Shown here: positions 7,931 to 16,773 of the stretch, one piece after another
How positions within the stretch are numbered: the stretch's first letter is position 1
Layout of the letters: every line of letters begins with the position of its first letter
NCBI RefSeq assembly: GCF_004197395.1
Contig: NZ_SELS01000014.1
Span: 117,655 to 181,654 of the forward strand
Reading direction: 5' to 3'
DNA from: Paraburkholderia sp. UYCP14C
GTDB taxonomy: Bacteria > Pseudomonadota > Gammaproteobacteria > Burkholderiales > Burkholderiaceae
DNA: 64,000 bases
The notes under the pieces: generated by a model
Seen by the model: only the letters and a program-made list of their open reading frames with translations
What the model was told of the DNA's origin: nothing
Databases searched by the model: none
Translations under genes and position numbers: made by a program

Positions 7931-9976
7931 ATGCGCGACGACGTTCAACCGGTCAGCGTGGCGGTGGCTAACCGCTCCAAAGGTTGGCCAGCACCGGCGA
8001 TCCAGAAATCCCACGAACGCTCCGAAACGTTCGGCCTGCGCGCGTCGATCCGGCCGGATTACGACATCCTGTCCGACACGGGCCTGGCGCTGAAGCGCGA
8101 GCAGAACCAGGTGCTGTGCGCACACGCGATGCCGGTCATGGAGACGCTGCGCGAGCAGATCGTCAATACGCAAAGCATGATCGTGTTGACCAACGCCGAA
8201 GGTCTGATCCTCCATTCGATCGGTGACGACGACTTTCTGCATCGTGCGGAAAAAGTGGCGCTGCGGCCCGGCGCGAACTGGGCCGAGGATCGCCAGGGCA
8301 CCAACGCGATCGGCACCTCGCTGGCCGAGGGCTGCGCGATGGTCGTGCATGGCGATCAGCACTATCTGGCGGCGAACCGCTTCCTGACCTGTTCGAGTGT
8401 GCCGATTCTCGATCCGTACGGCGATCTGATCGGCGTGCTCGACGTGACGGGCGACCACCGCAGCTATCACCAGCACACGATGGCGCTCGCGAAGATGTCG
8501 GTGCAGATGATCGAAAACCATCTGTTCTCGACCGCGTTTCGCGACGTGCTGCAAGTGTCCTTTCACGGACGGCCGGAGTTCCTCGGCACGCTTATGGAAG
8601 GGATCATTGCGTTCACCGACGATGGCCGTTTTCTGTCCGCGAATCGGAGTGCGCAGTTTCAGTTGGGCTTGTCGCTCGCGGCGTTGCGTGCGCATACGCT
8701 GTCGTCGCTGTTTCAGATCTCGTATGCGCAACTGATCGATCGGTTGACGCATGGCGTCGCGCCGCATCTGATGCTGAATCTGCACAACGGTGCGGTGGTT
8801 TGCGCGCGTGCGCAGTTCAAGCGGGCGTCGTTCGGGCTCGCGCGTGGGGCCGTGGATGTGCAGGGTGGCGCCGCACCGCGACCGGTGTGTGCGAATCCGC
8901 GTCAGCAGGCTGCGGGACTGTCGCGGCTCAGCGATCTCGATACCGGCGATGCGCGCGTGTCCGCGCTGATCGCCAAGGTTCGCAAGGTGCTTGGCAAGGA
9001 CATTCCGCTTCTGATCACCGGCGAGACCGGTACCGGCAAGGAGTTGCTCGCGCAGGCGATTCATAACGATTCGCCGCGACGTGACGGGTCTTTCATTGCG
9101 GTCAACTGTGCTTCGATTCCTGAGTCGCTGATCGAATCCGAGTTGTTCGGGTATGAAGAGGGTGCGTTTACCGGCGCGCGCCGGAAAGGGTCGATCGGCA
9201 AGCTGGTGCAGGCGAATGGCGGCACGCTGTTTCTCGATGAGATCGGCGATATGCCGTATTCGATGCAGGTGCGGCTGCTGCGCGTTTTGCAGGAGCGGGT
9301 GGTGACGCCGCTTGGCGCGACGCGGGCGGTTCCGGTCGACGTATCGATCATCTGCGCGACCCACCGCAACCTGCGCGAGATGATTGCGCAGAATCAGTTT
9401 CGTGAGGATCTTTACTATCGGATCAACGGGCTTGCGGTTCGGTTGCCGGCGTTGCGTGAGCGAAGCGATCTGGCGGTCGTGGTTGAGAAGATGTTGCAGT
9501 GGGAATCGGTTGAAAGCGGGGGGCGGCAGACGCTCAGCGTTGCGACGGATGTGATGGCCGTGTTCGGACGACATGCATGGCCCGGCAACTGCCGGCAACT
9601 GGCGAATCTGCTGCGGACCGCGGCGGCGATGGTGGAGGAGGATGGGGTGATCCGGTGGGAGCATCTGCCGGATGATTTTCTGGATGATGTGGGGCGCGCG
9701 GGTTGTGGCAGTGGCGACGGCAGGCAGGGTGACTCTGCTGCGTCGGCCGCTTCGGGCTCTTCAGCGGTTGCGGCGATGGATGCGCCGGCTGCCGGCGATG
9801 CGTCGGTGCCTGACGGCGCGCGGTTGCAGGACGTCGCCGCGTCGGTGGTTGCGATGACATTGGCGCGCTATGGCGGCAACGTGTCGGCGGCGGCGCGTGC
9901 GCTTGGGGTGTCGCGCAACACTATCTATCGCAGGATGCCGGCGGCGGGGCCGGCGCGGGCGCCGGGCGAGGATTGA
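7931..9976 (+). CDS. AcoR-type sigma-54-dependent transcriptional activator
   Basis: A 681-residue enhancer-binding protein starting after a strong AGGAGGAGACA ribosome site. An N-terminal GAF-type sensing domain (about residues 60-200, with RQGTNAIGTSLAEG) is typical of the AcoR/EAT regulators. A PAS-like stretch follows at about 215-280. The AAA+ domain (about 335-560) has Walker A GETGTGKE, the sigma-54 contact loop GAFTGA and Walker B TLFLDEIGDM. The C-terminus has a Fis-type helix-turn-helix (GNVSAAARALGVSRNTIYRR). The protein should activate the divergent aldehyde dehydrogenase gene in response to a small ligand such as acetoin or an alcohol. The linker of about 70 residues before the HTH is Ala/Gly/Ser-rich and probably flexible. 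Confidence 0.92.
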   Translation: MRDDVQPVSVAVANRSKGWPAPAIQKSHERSETFGLRASIRPDYDILSDTGLALKREQNQVLCAHAMPVMETLREQIVNTQSMIVLTNAEGLILHSIGDDDFLHRAEKVALRPGANWAEDRQGTNAIGTSLAEGCAMVVHGDQHYLAANRFLTCSSVPILDPYGDLIGVLDVTGDHRSYHQHTMALAKMSVQMIENHLFSTAFRDVLQVSFHGRPEFLGTLMEGIIAFTDDGRFLSANRSAQFQLGLSLAALRAHTLSSLFQISYAQLIDRLTHGVAPHLMLNLHNGAVVCARAQFKRASFGLARGAVDVQGGAAPRPVCANPRQQAAGLSRLSDLDTGDARVSALIAKVRKVLGKDIPLLITGETGTGKELLAQAIHNDSPRRDGSFIAVNCASIPESLIESELFGYEEGAFTGARRKGSIGKLVQANGGTLFLDEIGDMPYSMQVRLLRVLQERVVTPLGATRAVPVDVSIICATHRNLREMIAQNQFREDLYYRINGLAVRLPALRERSDLAVVVEKMLQWESVESGGRQTLSVATDVMAVFGRHAWPGNCRQLANLLRTAAAMVEEDGVIRWEHLPDDFLDDVGRAGCGSGDGRQGDSAASAASGSSAVAAMDAPAAGDASVPDGARLQDVAASVVAMTLARYGGNVSAAARALGVSRNTIYRRMPAAGPARAPGED

Positions 9977-10066
9977 TGCGGGCGCTTTCGCGGGACCGAT
10001 CGGGAGTGGCCGGGGTGACCGGCCTCGCTACTCCCTTCATTTGCATTGTCTCGCGTGAAAGAGGTC

Positions 10067-10969
10067 CTACCCGACGAACTTTTTCGCTTCTTCACGCCAG
10101 TAGTGTTGCTGTTTCCACCCGAGAAGGCGCTTGAGCTTTTCGTTGCTGAGCAGCGTCTCGAACTCGCCGAATTGCTTCCTGAGCGGCACGCTCGGGTAGT
10201 AGCGTCGCAGCAGTTCAGCGGTGGGTACGTTGGACGACACGTCGTCGGCCGCGACGTTCATGACCTGAAAGCCGAGGCCGTCCTTTTCGATGGCGAGCCG
10301 GCACGCGCTCGCGAGATCGCGGCCGTCGATATAGCTCCACGCAATCCTCTTGCGCAGTGCCGGATCCTTGAGCCACGCCGGAAACTTCGCGTAGTCGTCG
10401 GGTTGGAGCACGTTACCGATGCGAAAGCAGTAAATGTCGGAGCCGGTGCGCGCGTGGAACGCCTTCGCCGTCACTTCGTTGATCACCTTCGACGTCGCGT
10501 AGCTGTCCATCGGGTTCACCGGGTATTCCTCGTCGAGCGGGAAGTACTCCGGATCGCGATCCCGGTGCGCGAACACCACGCCGTAGGTGGTTTCGCTCGA
10601 TGCCACGATCACCTTGCGGATGCCTAGCTTCGACGCCGCGTCGAGGATGTTGTACGTGCCCATCACGTTGATCCGGTAGACCTCGTTGTCGGGCGTGATC
10701 ATGATGCGGGGGATCGCCGCAAAATGCACGATCGCGTCGATCGGCTTGGGTTCGAGGTCGTCGACGAATTCACCCGCCGCCGTGCTCGAGGCCAGCGCAT
10801 TGAATACCTGGCCCGCATCGGTGATGTCCGTAATCAACGTGCGCGCGGTGCGCGCTGCCATGGGCACGCGATCAAGATTCATCACCTCGTAGCCATGCTC
10901 GACCAGGTCCTGGACGACCCACTTTCCGGCCATGCCGCTGCCGCCGGTCACAATCACTCGCTTCGTCAT
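10067..10969 (-). CDS. NAD-dependent epimerase/dehydratase family protein
   Basis: A 300-residue extended short-chain dehydrogenase. The N-terminal Rossmann motif reads VTGGSGMAGKWVVQDL, and the active-site pattern is SYATSK with an upstream SSETTYG serine region. Family members epimerise or oxidise sugars or nucleotide sugars. The start at 10969 has GAGGAGCAG before it. An in-frame upstream ATG at 11014 overlaps the stop of the preceding IclR gene (ATGA), so coupled translation of a 315-residue form is possible. It is transcribed with the iclR-type regulator, which suggests a catabolic role linked to the divergent operon. The substrate is unknown. Confidence 0.82.
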   Translation of the reverse strand: MTKRVIVTGGSGMAGKWVVQDLVEHGYEVMNLDRVPMAARTARTLITDITDAGQVFNALASSTAAGEFVDDLEPKPIDAIVHFAAIPRIMITPDNEVYRINVMGTYNILDAASKLGIRKVIVASSETTYGVVFAHRDRDPEYFPLDEEYPVNPMDSYATSKVINEVTAKAFHARTGSDIYCFRIGNVLQPDDYAKFPAWLKDPALRKRIAWSYIDGRDLASACRLAIEKDGLGFQVMNVAADDVSSNVPTAELLRRYYPSVPLRKQFGEFETLLSNEKLKRLLGWKQQHYWREEAKKFVG

Positions 10970-11010
10970 CTGCTCCTCTGTTCCTGTTTTTGGTTCGCTT
11001 TTCCACCGGT

Positions 11011-11820
11011 TCATGAGCGCTTACGGTGAGTGTCTCCACTTCTGCTTCTGTTGGTCAATTCCGCGATGCTGGCATCGTACCGGTCACCTTTGCCGCCGAG
11101 CGCCACGGTTGCGCGCTTTGCGCTATCGAGCAAGGCCGCAACGGCCGCATCGATAGTCGGACCCGTGCCAAATCTTTCCCTGGGTCCCGATAGCGTGAGG
11201 GCGCCCACTAACTCGCCGGTCGAGTCGAACACGGGCACCGAGGCCGAGGCGGTCTCGGGATCGCGCTCACCATAGGACGCCGCCCAGAGGGCCTGGCGCA
11301 CTTCGCTCCAGCGCGAATCATGCGCCTCTGTGAAAGCCAGTAGCACTTTGCCCGATGCGCCTTTTTCGATCGCGAACTCTTCGCCGACGCGGATCGACAC
11401 CCTCACGCTTCTGGTTGGCTCGACGCGGTAGAGCACGAGCCGCTGATCGCCTTGCCGCACGTAGAACGATGCGGTCTCCCCCAGATCGCGGCTCAACTGC
11501 TGGAGCAACGGCTCGATGACGGGACCGACCTGGAAGGATCGCTGATAGAGAGCGGCCAGACGTAATGGCTGGTGGCCAACCCCATACTGGCCGTCGCTCA
11601 TTTTGCGGATGAAGCCTCCATGCTCCAGCGCGCCCAGCAAGCGCAGGGCAGTGCTTTTGTACAAGCCCGTGCGGCGTGAGAGTTCAGTGAGCGTCAACTG
11701 GTCGTCGCTGGGGCCGAACGCGTTGAGTATGGCGAACGCCCGGTCCAGCACGGCCACACCGCTGGAATTTTCACCGGCGTCGGCAGATGGGTCGGGCGTG
11801 GAAAGGGCGTCGGTAGCCAC
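11011..11820 (-). CDS. IclR-family transcriptional regulator
   Basis: A 269-residue IclR-type regulator. A winged helix-turn-helix lies at about residues 25-85 (LTLTELSRRTGLYKSTALRLLGAL), and a GAF-like effector-binding IclR domain covers about 95-255. It faces the divergent catabolic operon that begins with an HMG-CoA-lyase-like gene. Three inverted repeats of one design fill the 160-base gap between them, so it most likely controls that operon and its own synthesis. IclR proteins can repress or activate, and the direction cannot be read here. The effector is probably a pathway substrate or intermediate. Its stop overlaps a possible start of the following epimerase gene. Confidence 0.92.
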   Translation of the reverse strand: MATDALSTPDPSADAGENSSGVAVLDRAFAILNAFGPSDDQLTLTELSRRTGLYKSTALRLLGALEHGGFIRKMSDGQYGVGHQPLRLAALYQRSFQVGPVIEPLLQQLSRDLGETASFYVRQGDQRLVLYRVEPTRSVRVSIRVGEEFAIEKGASGKVLLAFTEAHDSRWSEVRQALWAASYGERDPETASASVPVFDSTGELVGALTLSGPRERFGTGPTIDAAVAALLDSAKRATVALGGKGDRYDASIAELTNRSRSGDTHRKRS

Positions 11821-11858
11821 GGTGTCTTTCTCCTCGTGATCATAGGCGCCACTGTACT

Positions 11859-11969
11859 GTTCTATCTGGCAGAACTCAAGTTCTAAATTCCTGGGTTTAC
11901 CCCTCTTACCGGCGGTGCAGTCGCGACCTATAGTTCTTTCTAATAGAACGTAGTTCTATCAGATAGAAC
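11859..11969. promoter_or_regulatory. Three GTTCT-N7-AGAAC operators in the divergent iclR/catabolic intergenic region
   Basis: The inverted repeat GTTCT-N7-AGAAC occurs three times in 110 bases: 11859-11875, 11933-11949 and 11953-11969. The last is part of a perfect 9-bp-arm palindrome (TAGTTCTAT at 11951-11959, ATAGAACTA at 11963-11971). The second and third are exactly 20 bases apart, two helical turns. An extra GTTCT half-site is at 11880-11884. The first site lies near the iclR start and the third abuts the ribosome site of the operon. Confidence 0.75.
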
Positions 11970-11982
11970 TAAGGAGTCGAAT

Positions 11983-12966
11983 GTGAGTACTTCAAGTCCG
12001 CAGGTGCTGATCAGCGAAGTGGGGCCGCGCGACGGTCTGCAGAGCATCAAAAGCGTCATGCCCACCGCAGCCAAGCTGCGCTGGATCTCCGCACTCGCCG
12101 CCGCGGGGCTCAGGGAAATCGAAGTGGGTTCGTTCGTGCCGGCGAAGCTGCTGCCTCAAATGGCCGACATCCGCGCAGTCGTTGCGCATGCCCTGTCGAT
12201 CCCGGATCTGCGCGTCGCGGTTCTCGCGCCGAATCTTCGTGGCAGCCAGAGCGCGTTCGAAGCGGGCGTGCATAAGGTCACGCTTCCCGTTTCGGTGACC
12301 AACGCACATTCGCTCGCCAATATCCGGAAAACCAATGAGCAGATGATCGAAGAAGTCCGCAATATCGTCGCGCTTCGCAACGAACGGTTTCCTGGCGTCG
12401 AGATCGAAGCCGGCGTTTCGGTTGCCTTCGGCTGCACGATCGCGGGCGCCGTGAGCGATGACCAGACGATGCGCATGTGCGAGGCAATGGCCGCGTGCGG
12501 CGTCGACGAAATCGGCCTGTCGGATACGAGCGGCTACGCGAATCCGGCACAGGTTCGCCGGCTGTTCCGCCGTCTGCGAGCGGAATTCGGCGAGAAGGCT
12601 GGCGGCGCGCACTTCCATAACACGCGCGGACAGGGACTGGCCAACGTCGTCGCAGCGCTGGACGTCGGTGTGACGACGATCGATTCGAGTCAGGCCGGTC
12701 TGGGCGGCTGCCCGTATGCGCCGGGCGCAACCGGCAACATCGTGACCGAAGACCTGGCCTTCCTGCTCGAAGCGATGGGCTATGACACGGGCGTCGACAT
12801 CGACAGGCTCATCGCAGCGCGTGCCATTCTCGCCGAGGCGCTGCCTGCCGAAGCGTTATACGGACACGTGCAGGATGCGGGTCTCCCCAAGGGATTCAAG
12901 TATGCGGACGGCCGTGCGCCCAGCGCGCCGCAACCGGAAGGCTGCCTGATTGGAGTAGCGCAATGA
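11983..12966 (+). CDS. Hydroxymethylglutaryl-CoA lyase family protein
   Basis: A 327-residue HMGL-like TIM-barrel enzyme that should cleave a 3-hydroxy-acyl-CoA; HMG-CoA itself would give acetoacetate and acetyl-CoA. Near the N-terminus is the catalytic SEVGPRDGLQ motif, with AHFHNTRGQG metal ligands further on and the lyase signature AGLGGCPYAPGATGN with its cysteine. The start is GTG at 11983, six bases after AAGGAG; an overlapping ATG at 11981 runs straight into TGA. It is the first gene of an overlapping four-gene operon. The adjacent CoA-transferase suggests that the free acid is activated first. The true substrate may be HMG, citramalate-like or another branched hydroxy acid. Confidence 0.88.
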   Translation: MSTSSPQVLISEVGPRDGLQSIKSVMPTAAKLRWISALAAAGLREIEVGSFVPAKLLPQMADIRAVVAHALSIPDLRVAVLAPNLRGSQSAFEAGVHKVTLPVSVTNAHSLANIRKTNEQMIEEVRNIVALRNERFPGVEIEAGVSVAFGCTIAGAVSDDQTMRMCEAMAACGVDEIGLSDTSGYANPAQVRRLFRRLRAEFGEKAGGAHFHNTRGQGLANVVAALDVGVTTIDSSQAGLGGCPYAPGATGNIVTEDLAFLLEAMGYDTGVDIDRLIAARAILAEALPAEALYGHVQDAGLPKGFKYADGRAPSAPQPEGCLIGVAQ

Positions 12967-14237
12967 GCGACGCACAAGCGAAGCAGAATTTGCCGTATAG
13001 CGGCATACGCGTCGTCGAGATGACGCACATGGTGATGGGGCCGACCTGCGGCATGGTGTTGGCGGACCTGGGCGCGGAGGTGATCAAGGTCGAGCCGATT
13101 TGCGGCGACAGTACACGCGCTCTGCGTGGCTCCGGTGCGGGCTTCTTCGGCACCTTCAACCGCAACAAGAAGAGCATTGCCGTCGACGTCAAAGATCCGC
13201 GTGGCGTCGAGATCGTTCACAAGCTTCTAGCCGGAGCGGACGTCTTCAGCGAAAACTTCAAGAGCGGCACGATGGACAAGCTCGGCCTCGGTTATGCCGC
13301 GCTACAGAGGTTCAATCCGCGTCTCGTCTACGTGTCGCATAAGGGCTTTCTGCCCGGCCCGTACGATCATCGCACCGCGCTCGACGAGGTCGTGCAGATG
13401 ATGGGCGGCCTCGCTTACATGACGGGACCTGACGGCCGGCCGTTACGCGCCGGGACGAGTGTCAACGACATCATGGGCGGAATGTTCGGTGCGATCGGCG
13501 CGATGGCGGCGCTGGCTCAACGCGAACGCACGGGCCGTGGTCAAGAGGTGCAGAGCGCGCTGTTCGAGAACAATGTGTTCCTCGTGGCCCAGCACATGAT
13601 GCAGTACGCCGTGACCGGCAAGGCCGCGGCGCCGATGCCGAGCCGCATTTCGGCATGGGCTGTCTATGACGTGTTCTCGGTCAGGGACGGCGAGCAGATT
13701 TTTCTGGCGGTCGTCTCGGATACCCAATGGGCGCTGTTCTGCGACGCTTTCGGGCTTGCGGAGCTGAAGGCGGACGAGCGCATCGCCTCCAACAATCAGC
13801 GCGTGCAGGCCCGTGAATGGTTGCTGCCGCGGCTTCGAAAACATCTGGAAGCCTTCAGCGCCGCCGAGATCAGCACGGTATTCGAGCGCTGCGGGTTGCC
13901 TTATGCGCCGATCACGAAGCCGCAGGATCTGTTCGATGATCCGCACCTGCTCGCTACCGGCGGACTCGCCGAGGTGACTTTGCCGCCTGACGCAAGCGGG
14001 GCGGGGCAGGCCATCGCGACGAGGACCGCGCTGCTGCCTTTGACGCTCGGCGGTGAGCGCCTGCACCTGCGCGCGGCGCCGCCTGCGCTGGGTCAGGACA
14101 CCCAGGCGGTTCTTAGGGGGCTCGGATACACGCCGGAGGATCTCAGGCAGTTGACCGAGGCCGGGGTCGTCAAGTGTCAGGACGCCCAGCCTGGCGATGC
14201 GTCGAACCCGTCGGCGAACGAACTCGCCAGCGCCTGA
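12963..14237 (+). CDS. Class III (CaiB/BaiF) CoA-transferase
   Basis: A 424-residue family III CoA-transferase. The N-terminus has the family pattern GIRVVEMTHMVMGPTCGMVL followed by DLGAEVIKVE. The middle has PLRAGTSVNDIMGGMFG, with the aspartate expected to form the acyl-enzyme anhydride. These enzymes move CoA from a donor such as succinyl-CoA to a carboxylic acid. The ATG overlaps the lyase stop in ATGA, so the two are translationally coupled. The simplest reading is that this enzyme makes the CoA ester that the lyase then cleaves. The C-terminal 20 or so residues are polar and unlike the family core. Confidence 0.9.
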   Translation: MSDAQAKQNLPYSGIRVVEMTHMVMGPTCGMVLADLGAEVIKVEPICGDSTRALRGSGAGFFGTFNRNKKSIAVDVKDPRGVEIVHKLLAGADVFSENFKSGTMDKLGLGYAALQRFNPRLVYVSHKGFLPGPYDHRTALDEVVQMMGGLAYMTGPDGRPLRAGTSVNDIMGGMFGAIGAMAALAQRERTGRGQEVQSALFENNVFLVAQHMMQYAVTGKAAAPMPSRISAWAVYDVFSVRDGEQIFLAVVSDTQWALFCDAFGLAELKADERIASNNQRVQAREWLLPRLRKHLEAFSAAEISTVFERCGLPYAPITKPQDLFDDPHLLATGGLAEVTLPPDASGAGQAIATRTALLPLTLGGERLHLRAAPPALGQDTQAVLRGLGYTPEDLRQLTEAGVVKCQDAQPGDASNPSANELASA

Positions 14238-14318
14238 AGCAGCCACCCAAACAAAGAATCATTGAGCCGCGCAGACCGGCAGGGCCTTGTGCGCGCCGTG
14301 ATTCGTCTGGAGACGAGC

Positions 14319-15626
14319 ATGACATCCATTTCATCGAACATCGCGACCGGCGGCGCGGCAGGTTCCACCCTCGAGCAGTCCGCGGTCAGCAAAGCCGCGT
14401 GGCGCTTCATTCCGCTACTCGCACTTGCGTACTTCTTCAACTATCTGGATCGCACGAGCGTCGGCTTCGCGGCGTTGACGATGAATCACGATCTTGGCTT
14501 GACCGCCACACAGTTCGGCTGGGGGGCGGGCATCATGTTCGCGGGGTACTGTCTGTTCGAGGTCCCGAGCAACCTGGCGTTATACCGCTTCGGCGCACGG
14601 CGTTGGCTCGCCCGCATCATGATCACGTGGGGCTTCTTCGCAGCGGCGACGGCGCTGGCTGTTGGCCCAAAAAGCTTCTACTCGATCCGCTTGCTGCTCG
14701 GTATCGGTGAGGCCGGCTTTTTTCCCGGCGTGATCTTCTTTCTCGCGGTCTGGTTTCCGGCCGGCTATCGCACGCGTGTGCTCGCATGGTTCACCGTCTC
14801 CACGCCGCTGTCGTCGCTGGTCGGCGGCCCGCTCTCGGCCGCGCTGCTCCATATGGACGGGGTGCTGGGACTGGCGGGGTGGAGATGGATGTTCATCGTT
14901 CAAGGATTGCCCGCGTGCGTGCTCGGCTTTCTGGTCCTCAAAATGTTGGCGGATAAACCCGCCGATGCGAAGTGGTTGTCGCACGAGGAACGGCAAGCTC
15001 TGCAAGGCGCGTTCGATCGGGAAGGCACGTCCAGTCAGAAGAAGAAAAATTTCGTCGCGGCGTTGAAGGACGTGCGCACCTACGTGCTGGCGATGATCTC
15101 CTTCGGCTTCACGATGGGCTCATATGGCATCGGCATCTGGCTGCCTCAGATGCTGAGGGCTCACGGGATGAGCGTGACGCAGACCGGCTGGATGTCGGCC
15201 GTGCCTTACTTCTTTGCCACCATAGCGTTGCTCTGGTGGGCCAAGCGAGTCGACAGTCGCGGCGGGCCGATCGCAAATCTGGCCGCGGGTCTTCTGATTG
15301 GCGCAATCGCGCTGGGAGTCTCGACGTATTTCCATCAACTGATTCCGGCGATGACCGGCATCACGCTCGCATTGATCGGCACGATTGCGGGCCGCACGAT
15401 CTTCTATACGCTTCCGTCCCGCTTCCTTTCCGGACAGGCGGCTGCCGGCGGTCTCGCCTTCATCAACTCGATCGGTGCGCTCGGCGGCTTTGCGGGACCT
15501 TACCTCGTGGGCTATCTGAAGGACAGTTTCGGCACGTTCTCGGCCGGCATGATTGGTCTGTCCATCGTGCTGGGCATCACGACATTGCTGACCTTGTCGC
15601 TCTATGCATTCGGTCGCGGAGAATGA
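14319..15626 (+). CDS. MFS transporter, anion:cation symporter type
   Basis: A 435-residue carrier with 12 predicted membrane helices. The YFFNYLDRTSVGFAAL segment in TM1 and GYCLFEVPSNLALYRFGAR between TM2 and TM3 are typical of the anion:cation symporter (phthalate, tartrate, glucarate) branch, which imports organic acids with protons. The start at 14319 follows GGAGACGAG. An earlier in-frame TTG is less likely. It lies between the CoA-transferase and an exported amidohydrolase, overlapping the latter in ATGA. It probably brings in the acid used by the first two enzymes. Confidence 0.9.
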   Translation: MTSISSNIATGGAAGSTLEQSAVSKAAWRFIPLLALAYFFNYLDRTSVGFAALTMNHDLGLTATQFGWGAGIMFAGYCLFEVPSNLALYRFGARRWLARIMITWGFFAAATALAVGPKSFYSIRLLLGIGEAGFFPGVIFFLAVWFPAGYRTRVLAWFTVSTPLSSLVGGPLSAALLHMDGVLGLAGWRWMFIVQGLPACVLGFLVLKMLADKPADAKWLSHEERQALQGAFDREGTSSQKKKNFVAALKDVRTYVLAMISFGFTMGSYGIGIWLPQMLRAHGMSVTQTGWMSAVPYFFATIALLWWAKRVDSRGGPIANLAAGLLIGAIALGVSTYFHQLIPAMTGITLALIGTIAGRTIFYTLPSRFLSGQAAAGGLAFINSIGALGGFAGPYLVGYLKDSFGTFSAGMIGLSIVLGITTLLTLSLYAFGRGE

Positions 15627-16759
15627 GCATGAAGAAATCCCTATCGCCGCGACGTCGGCAGTTGCTTGGCGCTGCCGCGGCATCAATGATTTTCCCCGCT
15701 GTCACTCTGCGTCAGGCATTTGCAAAAGAGGAAACGCACTCCGTGAGCACAACCAGCAATTACCTTCCCGTTCGGGCGGAGTGGCTCGCTTCCGGCACCG
15801 AAGCCGCACTCGAACCCGACCTGCCGATCATCGACGCCCATCATCACTTCTACGAGCGTCCCGGCTGGACTTACCTTCTGGACGAGTATCTTCAGGACGC
15901 GCGCTCAGGCCACAACATCACTGCGTCGGTGTTCATGCAGGCGCTGACACGGTATCGCCCGTCGGGCCCTGAGCCGCTGCGCCCCGTCGGAGAAATCGAG
16001 TATGTCGCGGGCGTCACGGCTCCGTTGCAGAGCGGCAGGCCGCAGGTTGCGAAAGGGATGGTCGGCTATGCGGATCTTCGCCGCGGCGCGGCGGTGCGCG
16101 ATGTTCTCGAAGCAGAACTGCATGCCGGCGATGGCCGGTTCCGTGGCGTCAGGCACCTCGTTACCTGGGATGCCGACCAGACGCTGGTCAATCCATTGTC
16201 GGCGGCGCCGCGAGGGCTGCTGCTCGACCCCGCCTACCGGGCGGGAGTCGCGCAACTGGGTTCGCTGGGTCTGTCCTACGACGCGTGGTTGTTCTTCCCG
16301 CAACTGCCGGAGCTGTTCGACCTGGCCAAGGCCTATCCCGATACGCCTTTCATCATCAACCATTGCGGCGGCGTGGTCCGAATCGCCAGCTACGCAAATC
16401 AGCGCGCCGACGTGTTCGCTGCCTGGTCCCGTTCGATGCGCGCACTCGCCGAGTTGCCGAACGTCTATGTGAAGGTGGGCGGCCTCGGCATGCGTATCAA
16501 TGGCTTCGAGTTTGAAAAGGGCGAGCGTCCGCCGTCGTCGGATGAATTGGTGCAGGCGTGGAAGCCATGGATACATACGTGTATCGAGGCGTTCGGTGCG
16601 AACCGCTGCATGTTCGAAAGCAATTTCCCGGTGGACAAGGGCTCGTATCCATTCAGCAACGGTTGGAACGCCTTCAAGAAGCTGACTGCTCAAGCGAGTC
16701 GCGGTGAGCGGGAAGCCTTGTTCCGGGGAACGGTGAGCAAGGTTTACCGTCTCGCATAA
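15623..16759 (+). CDS. Amidohydrolase-2 family metal hydrolase with Tat-type signal
   Basis: A 378-residue protein of the amidohydrolase-2 (PF04909-like) family, which includes lactonases such as the 2-pyrone-4,6-dicarboxylate and sulfomuconolactone hydrolases, and some decarboxylases. The metal motif IIDAHHHFYE is at about residues 70-80, with later INHCGG and a C-terminal ESNFPVDK aspartate segment. The N-terminus reads PRRRQLLGAAAAS followed by a hydrophobic run ending near QAFA, a twin-arginine-like export signal. Export is unusual for this mainly cytosolic family. The ATG overlaps the MFS stop; a second ATG at 15629 is an alternative. It may release the imported acid from a lactone or ester in the periplasm. 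Confidence 0.85.
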   Translation: MSMKKSLSPRRRQLLGAAAASMIFPAVTLRQAFAKEETHSVSTTSNYLPVRAEWLASGTEAALEPDLPIIDAHHHFYERPGWTYLLDEYLQDARSGHNITASVFMQALTRYRPSGPEPLRPVGEIEYVAGVTAPLQSGRPQVAKGMVGYADLRRGAAVRDVLEAELHAGDGRFRGVRHLVTWDADQTLVNPLSAAPRGLLLDPAYRAGVAQLGSLGLSYDAWLFFPQLPELFDLAKAYPDTPFIINHCGGVVRIASYANQRADVFAAWSRSMRALAELPNVYVKVGGLGMRINGFEFEKGERPPSSDELVQAWKPWIHTCIEAFGANRCMFESNFPVDKGSYPFSNGWNAFKKLTAQASRGEREALFRGTVSKVYRLA

Positions 16760-16773
16760 GTGAGTCCGATTGC

